Origin: Bacteroidales bacterium UBA5515
Lineage (GTDB): Bacteria > Bacteroidota > Bacteroidia > Bacteroidales > P3
Direction: 5' to 3'
Length of the DNA: 24,785 bases
NCBI GenBank assembly: GCA_002423895.1
Contig: DIOL01000020.1
Coordinates: 1-24,785 of the forward strand
Shown here: piece by piece, positions 6,765-13,827 of the stretch
Position numbering within the stretch: the first letter of the stretch is position 1
How the letters are laid out: each line of letters begins with the position of its first letter
Translations under genes and position numbers: made by a program
The notes under the pieces: model-generated
What the model saw: only the letters and a program-made list of their open reading frames with translations
Told to the model about the DNA's origin: nothing
Database searches by the model: none

Positions 6765-7615
6765 GTTATTGTTGTTTGTATTTTTTTGAGTAAGCTCTTT
6801 TGAGTAAGCTCTTTTGAGTAGTATTTTTTATCGGCATTTAAAATATCTTTTCTAAATTCTATAATTGAAAAATATTGTTTATACCCAATAAAACCTACCC
6901 CGTAAAGGAACATGGAATGGACTAATGAAGGGAAAATAAACAAAACATGATTATTTATGAAAATGGATTTCCCGATTATAGCAGATAATGAAGATGTTAT
7001 TGATGCAAAAACAAAAATAATTAGTAAGTATTTAATTGACTTTAATTCTTTATTTTTTGTTTCTGAATAAAATTCTTTAATAGAACTATGATAAAAAGAT
7101 ATATGTTTAATCCCAGTAATAATAAAAATTAAAACTTGAGTAACTAATACAATCCTAAAAATGTTTATTTTAATTAATTGTAACTTTAAAATAAAACTAT
7201 ACTCTAGAAGGTTTCTGTTATTACCATAAAGTACATTATATGTATAAATATATTTTTCTGAACTATCCATTGAAAAATATAGAATAAATGAGAATAAAGA
7301 AAAAATAATTGAAGGGATAAAAAACCATATCCATGCAAATCGTGCTTTAGAATCCTTGGTAAGGAGTCTTATGTAATAGTAATAAATAGGGAAAAGTGAC
7401 AACGAAGTAAATATCCAAATGCTTTCAGCAAAACAATATGCATTGTATTGATTATTGAAATAAAGAAAATGAGTAAAATAGTTAATAATTGCTATAAAGA
7501 AGAAGAGTATTAAGTAGTTTTTTGCTAAACTATTGCTCTTAAAGTTTAAAATTAGAGTTAAAAACCAAAAAACACATACCCATAATGGAAGGCTGGATAA
7601 CAAAGCGTTAATCAT
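6761..7615 (-). CDS. Seven-transmembrane sensor half of a split membrane-bound AraC regulator
   Basis: A 284-residue frame with about seven hydrophobic helices (roughly residues 9-25, 33-53, 63-83, 94-116, 150-170, 193-214 and 223-245) followed by a short cytoplasmic linker (EFRKDILNADKKYYSKEL). This arrangement, a membrane sensor joined to a C-terminal AraC DNA-binding domain, is common in Bacteroidota, where the two form one polypeptide of about 370-400 residues. Here the frame ends at TGA 6761-6763 just after a duplicated 14-bp unit, and the DNA-binding domain continues in another frame. As it stands the product lacks its effector domain. The signal sensed is unknown. It is divergent from the ClC gene. 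Confidence 0.75.
   Translation of the reverse strand: MINALLSSLPLWVCVFWFLTLILNFKSNSLAKNYLILFFFIAIINYFTHFLYFNNQYNAYCFAESIWIFTSLSLFPIYYYYIRLLTKDSKARFAWIWFFIPSIIFSLFSFILYFSMDSSEKYIYTYNVLYGNNRNLLEYSFILKLQLIKINIFRIVLVTQVLIFIITGIKHISFYHSSIKEFYSETKNKELKSIKYLLIIFVFASITSSLSAIIGKSIFINNHVLFIFPSLVHSMFLYGVGFIGYKQYFSIIEFRKDILNADKKYYSKELTQKSLLKKIQTTIT
6784..6820. repeat. 14-bp tandem repeat causing the frameshift in the AraC regulator
   Basis: The plus strand has TTTTGAGTAAGCTC at 6784-6797, an exact copy at 6798-6811, and a partial third copy, TTTTGAGTA, at 6812-6820 (about 2.6 units). Fourteen is not a multiple of three. Deleting one unit joins the two reading frames into 396 codons plus stop with no internal stop, reading YYSKELTQKNTNNNNLKEQL across the junction. 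This is a textbook slipped-strand or duplication frameshift. Confidence 0.9.
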
Positions 7616-7646
7616 TTTTAAAATATTTTTTTTTAACTTATTTGTG

Positions 7647-7654
7647 CAAAAGTA
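7647..7654 (-). promoter_or_regulatory. Candidate -7 box for the AraC regulator
   Basis: The minus strand reads TACTTTTG, matching TAnnTTTG, 31 nt upstream of the ATG at 7615. No clear -33 partner is visible. Confidence 0.35.
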
Positions 7655-7766
7655 ATTCTTTTTATCTTTAGAGAGAAATTTTATGAACTTTTAAAATAAA
7701 GAATGCTGTATTTAAACATAAAATTTGGTTTTAAAATGTAGTTTTCTTTGTTAAAATAAGGTTTAG

Positions 7767-7798
7767 TTGTATGATTAATACAAAAAATTGTATATTTG
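7767..7798 (+). promoter_or_regulatory. Promoter of the ClC-asd-deacylase operon
   Basis: TTG at 7767-7769 and TATATTTG at 7791-7798, spaced 21 nt, match the Bacteroidota consensus. Transcription would begin near 7805, after the ATG at 7788 and before the ATG at 7815, which decides the start codon of the ClC gene. Confidence 0.6.
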
Positions 7799-7814
7799 TA
7801 GTTCAATTATTGTA

Positions 7815-9614
7815 ATGAAGGTAATAAAGTCAATACATTTAAGTAATTTATATAAGCGTTTCTTGGTTTGGAGATTAAAGAATGTTTCCGAATTCCAATA
7901 TATGATTTTTATGTCCTTTTTGGTAGGATTGGCATGTGGACTTGCAGCTGTTATTCTTAAAAATACTGTTCATTTTACCTACCTTTTTATTACTGATACA
8001 AAGTGGTTTTCTGTAGATAGTTCAAATTTTCTATTCCTTATTTATCCTATGGTCGGTATAACAATTACCGTCTTAATTATTAAATACTTTATTAAAGATG
8101 ATTTAAGTCATGGAGTAAGTAAGGTTATGTATGCAATGAGCAGGAAAAATGGTTATATAAAACCTCATAATACATACAGTTCAATAATTACTTCTTCAAT
8201 TACTGTTGCTTTTGGAGGTAGTGTTGGTTTGGAAGCACCAATAGTTCTAACGGGTAGTGCCTTAGGTTCTAATCTTGGTAGGATTGGAAGATTAAATACT
8301 AAAAATACACTTGTTCTTGTTGGTTGTGGAGCAGCAGGAGCAATTGCAGGAGCTTTTAAAGCTCCAATTGCAGGCATTCTTTTCGTTTTTGAAATACTTA
8401 TGCTTGATTTAACAATGTCAACTGCAATTCCTCTTTTGATTTCTGCAATAACTTCTTCAATGATATCTTATTTCTTCTTGGGAAAAGAGGTACAGTTTAG
8501 TTATAATGTAACTTCAAGTTTTGAACTGATTAAAATTCCTGGATTTATATTTTTAGGCATTGTTTCTGCATTTGTTTCTCTATATTTTCTTAAATCAACA
8601 AAATGGACAGCCAAGAGATTTAAAAAATATAAAGTCTGGAAGAGGTTAATTATGGGAGGATTAATATTGGGAGTACTTATTTTTCTTTTTCCACCTCTTT
8701 TTGGAGAAGGATATTCTACATTAAATGTACTTTTAAAATCTGATACAAATACATTGTTCAATAATACTTTCTTCTATCCATTTAGAGAAAACCCTTGGAT
8801 GTTATTATTAATACTACTTTCAATAATAATGCTAAAATCTATTGCAACCTCAGTTACAACATCTGCAGGAGGAGTGGGAGGTACATTTGCGCCATCTCTT
8901 TTTATTGGAGGATTTACTGGATTCTTTGTTGGAAGATTGATAAATATGTCTGGACTATTGGTTGTTGAGGAAAGTAATTTTGCATTAGTTGGAATGGCTG
9001 CTGTTATGTCTGGAGTAATGCATTCACCACTTACGGCAACATTCTTGATTGCAGAAATAACTGGAGGTTATGCTCTTTTTGCTCCTTTAATGATAGCAAC
9101 AACAATATCTTACATTGTTGTTAAACCATTAAATAAATACTCTATTTATGCTGAAGAGTTGGCTTTGGAAGGAAATTTAATGACTCATAATAAAGATAAG
9201 AGTGCACTTCAGTTTATTGATAAATATAAATTAGTTGAAACTAACTTTATTCCTTTGCTTTACGATAGTAATTTGAGAGATATAGTGGATGCAGTGCAGA
9301 AAAGTACCAGAAACTTTTTCCCTATTGTTGATAAAGAAAATAAGTTTTTAGGAATAGTTGTTATTGATGATTTCCGTCCACTTTTATTTAAACCTGAGTA
9401 TTATGATGTCTATGGAGTTAAAGATTTTATTCGTTACTCTGAGCATTTTATTGTAGATATTTCAGATCCACTGGAAGAAATGGTTTCAAAGTTTAGAGGA
9501 TCAGATAGATTTACTTTGGTTGTAGTTGATAATGGAAAATACGTTGGTTTTATGTCAAGAGCCAATGTTTATGCTGAATATAGAAAGTATGTTAGTGCTT
9601 TCTCTGAAGAATAG
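7815..9614 (+). CDS. ClC-family chloride channel/transporter with CBS-pair domain
   Basis: A 599-residue inner-membrane anion channel or proton-coupled antiporter. The ClC core spans about residues 30-440, with GGSVGLEAP (134-142; Glu140 aligns with the gating glutamate E148 of E. coli ClC), GAAGAIAGAFKAPIAGILF (172-190) and GGVGGTFAPSLFIGG (the GxFxP anion-site motif). Residues from about 475 on form a cytoplasmic CBS pair (NFFPIVDKENKFLGIVVIDD and FTLVVVDNGKYVGFMSRAN), often nucleotide-regulated. At the position of E. coli E203, the internal proton glutamate, this protein has Ile194 after Glu193, so coupling to protons may be altered (inference). ATG 7815 is chosen because the promoter overlaps the upstream ATG 7788. 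It is the first gene of a tight three-gene operon. Confidence 0.9.
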   Translation: MKVIKSIHLSNLYKRFLVWRLKNVSEFQYMIFMSFLVGLACGLAAVILKNTVHFTYLFITDTKWFSVDSSNFLFLIYPMVGITITVLIIKYFIKDDLSHGVSKVMYAMSRKNGYIKPHNTYSSIITSSITVAFGGSVGLEAPIVLTGSALGSNLGRIGRLNTKNTLVLVGCGAAGAIAGAFKAPIAGILFVFEILMLDLTMSTAIPLLISAITSSMISYFFLGKEVQFSYNVTSSFELIKIPGFIFLGIVSAFVSLYFLKSTKWTAKRFKKYKVWKRLIMGGLILGVLIFLFPPLFGEGYSTLNVLLKSDTNTLFNNTFFYPFRENPWMLLLILLSIIMLKSIATSVTTSAGGVGGTFAPSLFIGGFTGFFVGRLINMSGLLVVEESNFALVGMAAVMSGVMHSPLTATFLIAEITGGYALFAPLMIATTISYIVVKPLNKYSIYAEELALEGNLMTHNKDKSALQFIDKYKLVETNFIPLLYDSNLRDIVDAVQKSTRNFFPIVDKENKFLGIVVIDDFRPLLFKPEYYDVYGVKDFIRYSEHFIVDISDPLEEMVSKFRGSDRFTLVVVDNGKYVGFMSRANVYAEYRKYVSAFSEE

Positions 9615-9628
9615 AAAAAATAATTAGA

Positions 9629-10615
9629 ATGAAAATAGCAGTTGTTGGGGCTACTGGATTGGTCGGTAGCGTTATTTTAAAAGTTTTGCAAGAAAGAGGT
9701 TTTGCAAATGAAGATATTGTTTTGGTTGCTACTCACAAGAATGTTGGAAGAAAAATTTTGTTTGCAGATAGGGAAATTGCAGTTTGCAGTGTTGAAGATG
9801 CAATAAATCAAAATTGCGATTATGCTATCTTTTCTGCAGGAGGAAAGACTTCCAAAGAATATGCTCCTTTATTTGCTCAAAAGAATACAATAGTAATAGA
9901 TAATTCTTCTTTTTGGAGAATGTATGAGAATATACCTTTAGTGGTTCCAGAAATTAATTCACAATCAATAAAGAAAGAAGATAGAATTATAGCTAATCCT
10001 AACTGTTCAACCATTCAATTGGTTATGGCTTTAGCTCCTTTAAATAAGGAATATAAGATAAAAAGAGTAGTTGTTTCAACTTATCAAAGTGTTACAGGAA
10101 CTGGAGTTAAAGCCGTTGAACAACTTATTTCAGAAGAAAATAATAAGGACTGTCAAAAAGTTTATCCTCACCCAATTCATAGAAACCTATTCCCTCATGG
10201 AGGAGATTTTTTGGAAAATGGTTATACAACAGAGGAAGAAAAGTTGGTTGATGAAACAAGGAAAATTCTCTCAGATAAATCCATTCAATTAACAGCAACA
10301 GTTGTACGTGTTCCTGTTACTGGAGGACATAGTGAAAGTGTAAATATTGAATTCGAAAATGAATTTGATATAAAAGATGTTATTTCAATATTAAGCAACA
10401 CTCAAGGAGTTGTTGTTATGGATAATCCAAAAGAAAATATTTATCCTATTCCACTTTTAAGTGAAGGGAAAGATGATGTTTTTGTTGGAAGAATAAGAAG
10501 AGATTTATCACAGACAAAAACTCTAAATCTTTGGATTGTATCTGACAATTTAAGAAAAGGTGCAGCTACAAATGCAGTACAAATTCTTGAATATCTATGT
10601 AGAAGAAATAAATAG
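9629..10615 (+). CDS. asd: Aspartate-semialdehyde dehydrogenase
   Basis: Catalyses the NADPH-dependent reduction of aspartyl phosphate to aspartate-4-semialdehyde, the branch point to lysine/diaminopimelate, threonine and methionine. The 328-residue protein begins with the dinucleotide-binding loop VVGATGLVG (residues 5-13). It has the catalytic cysteine in NPNCST (Cys126), the TYQSVTGTG segment (151-159) and a VPVTGGHSESV block with the active-site histidine. Length and motifs are complete. It lies 14 nt after the ClC gene and 15 nt before the deacylase, so the three are probably co-transcribed. The grouping with an anion transporter gives no obvious pathway link. Confidence 0.94.
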   Translation: MKIAVVGATGLVGSVILKVLQERGFANEDIVLVATHKNVGRKILFADREIAVCSVEDAINQNCDYAIFSAGGKTSKEYAPLFAQKNTIVIDNSSFWRMYENIPLVVPEINSQSIKKEDRIIANPNCSTIQLVMALAPLNKEYKIKRVVVSTYQSVTGTGVKAVEQLISEENNKDCQKVYPHPIHRNLFPHGGDFLENGYTTEEEKLVDETRKILSDKSIQLTATVVRVPVTGGHSESVNIEFENEFDIKDVISILSNTQGVVVMDNPKENIYPIPLLSEGKDDVFVGRIRRDLSQTKTLNLWIVSDNLRKGAATNAVQILEYLCRRNK

Positions 10616-10630
10616 AATGTAAAAAAAGAT

Positions 10631-11782
10631 ATGAGAAGATACTTAATTGTATTTCTAATTTTCTTGCCATTTATTAATGAATCTTATTCTCAAACAAGTC
10701 AAGCTATTGAACTAAATGCTCAATATGGTAAAGTGTTCCAAATAAATAAATATTTGGATGGCACCAAAACTGGTAAGCCAGTTGAAATTGCAAAATCTTT
10801 ATCTGCTCGTTACATAATTCATACTGATGGTTCAAAGGATTGGCATCAAATGTATAATTATATAGACTATGGATTTGGTTTGTATTTTGCTACCTATAAT
10901 GAACCAATACATCTTGGCAATTCCTTAGCTTTATATTCTTTTATTTATTCTCCAATTGCAAGATGGGGAAGATTTACTTTAAAAAACGATTTAGTAATTG
11001 GGCTTTCTTTTGTTCAGAAACATTGGTCTTTAGACAATTTTCAAAATACAGCAATAGGTTCAACTCTTAACTGCTTTGTGCAAGAAGGTTTTCTGTTGGA
11101 TTATAAGCTTTCAGAAAGAGTATTGATTGGGTTAGGAATAAATTTTTCACATATATCAAATGGAGCAACCAAACAACCAAATACTGGAATAAATACTTTA
11201 TCATCACAAATTAATTTAAGATACAATTTTTACGATAAAGAAGTAAAATATAATGTTGATACACCTGATTTTAAAAAGAGTAATGATTTATTATTATCTC
11301 TCTTTGGTGCTGTTTATAACGATAGAGTTGAATTGGATAATTATGCTTTTAACGATTCAAGACGTTATGTGGAAAGAGACTTTTATGCTTTTGGTCTAAC
11401 TGCTACAGCCTATAAAAACTTTAGTTTTAAGAATAATTTTGGGTTAGGTTTTACTTTAGGCTACGATGATTATGCTGATAATTATTTTATGTCTCAAAAA
11501 GATAAACTTATTTCAACAACCGCTCCTTTTCTTAATAGGCTAAATTTAAATTGTTTTGCATCTTACGAATATAAAATAAATTGCTTTTCAGCCTTTGCAG
11601 ACTTAGGATACTATTTAATTAGAAAAACTAATCCTCAGAGTTCACCAAATTTCTTTCAAAGAGTAGGAATGAGGTATAGAATAGTTGATAATGTTTTTGC
11701 ATCAGTTGCCATAAGAGCAACAGCATTTAGCATAGCACATTATATAGAATGGAGCTTAGGTTATAGATTCAAAACAAAATAA
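10631..11782 (+). CDS. PagL-like lipid A 3-O-deacylase / acyloxyacyl hydrolase, outer membrane
   Basis: A 383-residue outer-membrane protein with a signal peptide ending near SYSQ (about residue 21). The first two-thirds resemble the PagL/acyloxyacyl hydrolase family: amphipathic beta strands (for example YNYIDYGFGLYFATYN and RWGRFTLKNDLVIGLSF) and the active-site segment NFSHISNGATKQPNTGIN. Here His174 and Ser176 match the catalytic His-x-Ser of PagL. In that family the barrel removes a 3-linked acyl chain from lipid A. The C-terminal part (about 210-383) adds strands beyond the size of Pseudomonas PagL (about 150 mature residues), as is common in Bacteroidota homologues. It is the last gene of the operon, followed by a short hairpin at 11798-11813. 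Confidence 0.78.
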   Translation: MRRYLIVFLIFLPFINESYSQTSQAIELNAQYGKVFQINKYLDGTKTGKPVEIAKSLSARYIIHTDGSKDWHQMYNYIDYGFGLYFATYNEPIHLGNSLALYSFIYSPIARWGRFTLKNDLVIGLSFVQKHWSLDNFQNTAIGSTLNCFVQEGFLLDYKLSERVLIGLGINFSHISNGATKQPNTGINTLSSQINLRYNFYDKEVKYNVDTPDFKKSNDLLLSLFGAVYNDRVELDNYAFNDSRRYVERDFYAFGLTATAYKNFSFKNNFGLGFTLGYDDYADNYFMSQKDKLISTTAPFLNRLNLNCFASYEYKINCFSAFADLGYYLIRKTNPQSSPNFFQRVGMRYRIVDNVFASVAIRATAFSIAHYIEWSLGYRFKTK

Positions 11783-11797
11783 ATAGATGCTAAATAT

Positions 11798-11813
11798 GTA
11801 TCTTGATAGATAC
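11798..11813 (+). terminator. Candidate terminator of the ClC-asd-deacylase operon
   Basis: GTATCT (11798-11803) and AGATAC (11808-11813) form a 6-bp stem with a TGAT loop, 15 nt after the deacylase stop, followed by TTTCTATACTTT. The stem is short and AT-rich, so this is a moderate candidate. Confidence 0.4.
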
Positions 11814-11905
11814 TTTCTATACTTTAATCAAATTATCTTTTAGCAATATCAATTAAAAATTTACTTTTATCAAGTATAAACTTTTTTAAATCAAGAATAA
11901 ATTTT

Positions 11906-11979
11906 GCAAGGTGGCAGGATGTAACATGCAAGGTGGCAGGATACAATATGTAAGGTGGCAGGATACATAGTGCATCCTG
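11906..11979. repeat. Three 22-nt tandem repeats with a terminal hairpin
   Basis: Units at 11906-11927, 11928-11949 and 11950-11971 share the core AAGGTGGCAGGAT followed by a variable A-rich tail (GTAACAT, ACAATAT, ACATAGT). The core is clearly more GC-rich than its surroundings. CAGGAT of the third unit (11959-11964) pairs with ATCCTG at 11974-11979 over a 9-nt loop. The array is too short and too regular for a CRISPR. Function unknown. Confidence 0.85.
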
Positions 11980-12265
11980 GCTGGTTGCAAAAATTTTAAT
12001 TGATATTACGAAATTTAATCCTTATCTTTTTCAATTATAATAAGGGTTTGATGCATTTATATCAAATAAAAAATTATTAAGTAGTTTTTTATTCAAAAAA
12101 TAACCAAGTAAAACCAAAGTTTATTGAGATTTTTTTTTGCATAAATTGAGTATAAATTTTACTAACAGCAACATTCTCTTTATGGATATAATTAATACTT
12201 AGATTATGATTTCTTGATGTAATTATATTTTTTATTTTTTCTTCTTTTTGGCAATATTTTTGTTT

Positions 12266-12273
12266 TATCTTTG
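12266..12273 (+). promoter_or_regulatory. Candidate -7 box of dnaB, very close to the start codon
   Basis: TATCTTTG matches TAnnTTTG and ends 6 nt before the ATG at 12280. If used, the mRNA would be leaderless or nearly so. The -33 element is not clear: a TTTG at 12247-12250 is only 15 nt away. Confidence 0.45.
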
Positions 12274-12279
12274 CAATCT

Positions 12280-13818
12280 ATGGAAAAAAAGGATAATGCT
12301 TTTAAAACAAAAACGTCAAGAATTTCTACTGAGCAAGCATTTGCCCTAAATGGAAAACTACCTCCTCAGGCTTTAGAACTTGAAGAGGCGGTTTTGGGTG
12401 GATTGCTTTTAGACCAAGATGCAATTACAAATTCTATTGACATAATAAGAGAAGAATACTTCTACACTCCCGAACACAGGGAAATCTTTTTAGCAATAAA
12501 ACAATTGTTTTATGATAGTTCGCCAGTTGATATTCTAACTGTTGTGGAACAATTGAAGAAAAATGGTACTTTGGAAATGGTGGGAGGAGCTTATAAGATT
12601 TCCACACTTACTTCAAGAGTTGCCTCAGGGGCTCATATTGAGTATCATGCTCGTATCCTTTCAGAAAAATTTATTCAAAGAGAGCTAATTAGAGTTTCAA
12701 CAGAAACAATTAAGGATGCTTTTGAGGAAACAACTGACGTTGTAGAACTGTTGGATAAGACCGAAACTAATTTAATGGACATAAGCGATAAGAATTTCAA
12801 AAGTGATTTTCAAACTTTGGAATCTTTGCTTTATGAAGCTCAACAAGAAATTCAAGCTGCTCAAAAGGCTGAAGGAATTACTTCTGGTATTCCTTCTGGT
12901 TTTAGAGAGTTAGATAGCATGACAACAGGTTTTCATAAAGGAACTCTAATTGTTCTTGCTGCTCGTCCTGCAATGGGTAAAACAGCATTGGCTTTGTCAA
13001 TGGTTAGGAATATGGCAGTTGATCATAATATACCAGTTGCTTTCTTCTCATTGGAAATGACAGCATTGGAACTTACAATGCGTTTAATTTCTTCTGAAGT
13101 TGAAATTTCTGGAGATAGACTTAAAAAAGGAGATCAATTAAGACCAGATGAAATTGAACGTTTGCAAGATATTGGTAGACTTTCAAAAGCCCCAATCTAT
13201 ATAGACGATACTCCACAGTTAAAAATATTTGAATTAAGAGCTAAATGCCGTCGTTTGAAACAGAAATACGATATTAAAATGGTCTTTATTGACTATTTGC
13301 AGCTAATGAGTGGTAGTTCAGACAATAGGGGAGGCAATCGTGAACAGGAAATCAGTACGATTTCTCGCCAATTGAAAGCCTTATCAAAAGAATTGGGTAT
13401 TCCTGTTTTGGCTTTAGCACAGCTTTCTCGTGCTGTTGAAACTCGTGGAGGAAGTAAAAAGCCTATGCTATCTGACCTTAGAGAGTCTGGTGCAATTGAA
13501 CAGGATGCCGATATTGTTATGTTTATTTATCGTCCAGAGTATTATGGTTTAACCGAACCAGACGATAAGGGACCAACATTAGGAATGGCAGATATTTTAC
13601 TTCAAAAGCATCGTTCAGGACCAGTTGGTGAAGTACGTTTGAAATTTGAAAGTCGTTTTGCCAAATTCCTAAATAAGGATTATATGATTGATACTCAAAT
13701 GCAGGACATTATGGGAAGAAATATTAATTTTGACAGTGAAGGCAGACCAAATGCAATCATTGCATCAAAGATGAATCAAGAAGATGATTTACCAACAGAT
13801 GACGATTCAGCATTCTAA
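12280..13818 (+). CDS. dnaB: Replicative DNA helicase DnaB
   Basis: Hexameric 5'-3' helicase that unwinds DNA at the replication fork and binds primase. The 512-residue protein has the N-terminal primase-interacting domain (about residues 26-130, starting LPPQALELEEAVLGGLL), a linker, and the RecA-like motor. Walker A is ARPAMGKTA (228-236). A Walker B-type strand MVFIDYLQLMSG follows, then the ALAQLSRAVETR block with the conserved glutamine/arginine region and DLRESGAIEQDAD. Length is normal for Bacteroidota and there is no intein. ATG 12280 is used: a TTG three codons upstream is in frame but overlaps the -7 box. The next gene begins 9 nt after the stop, so the two are probably co-transcribed. 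Confidence 0.96.
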   Translation: MEKKDNAFKTKTSRISTEQAFALNGKLPPQALELEEAVLGGLLLDQDAITNSIDIIREEYFYTPEHREIFLAIKQLFYDSSPVDILTVVEQLKKNGTLEMVGGAYKISTLTSRVASGAHIEYHARILSEKFIQRELIRVSTETIKDAFEETTDVVELLDKTETNLMDISDKNFKSDFQTLESLLYEAQQEIQAAQKAEGITSGIPSGFRELDSMTTGFHKGTLIVLAARPAMGKTALALSMVRNMAVDHNIPVAFFSLEMTALELTMRLISSEVEISGDRLKKGDQLRPDEIERLQDIGRLSKAPIYIDDTPQLKIFELRAKCRRLKQKYDIKMVFIDYLQLMSGSSDNRGGNREQEISTISRQLKALSKELGIPVLALAQLSRAVETRGGSKKPMLSDLRESGAIEQDADIVMFIYRPEYYGLTEPDDKGPTLGMADILLQKHRSGPVGEVRLKFESRFAKFLNKDYMIDTQMQDIMGRNINFDSEGRPNAIIASKMNQEDDLPTDDDSAF

Positions 13819-13827
13819 TTGAAAGAT

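Larger units (their letters stand above)
11783..12279. other. 497-nt intergenic region before dnaB
   Basis: It contains a terminator-like hairpin (11798-11813), three 22-nt tandem repeats (11906-11971) with a hairpin at their end, a weaker hairpin (arms 12017-12025/12040-12048, one G-U pair), and the dnaB -7 box (12266-12273). On the minus strand 12089-12277 is an open frame of 62 codons with no ATG start at its head. It could be a gene remnant or chance. No RNA gene was recognised. Confidence 0.6.

Noticed and set aside
8165..8761. Minus-strand open frames inside the ClC gene
   Set aside because: They are shadows of a strongly supported gene, with low-complexity translations.
10071..10292. 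Plus-strand frame within asd
   Set aside because: It overlaps a complete aspartate-semialdehyde dehydrogenase gene in another frame and has no recognisable motif.
11906..11971. 22-nt repeats as a CRISPR array
   Set aside because: There are only three units with no spacers of regular unique sequence, and no cas genes are in the window.
13819..13827. TTG start for the exported protein after dnaB
   Set aside because: ATG 13828 gives a standard signal peptide beginning MKKTLF. The TTG adds only three residues and is not needed.
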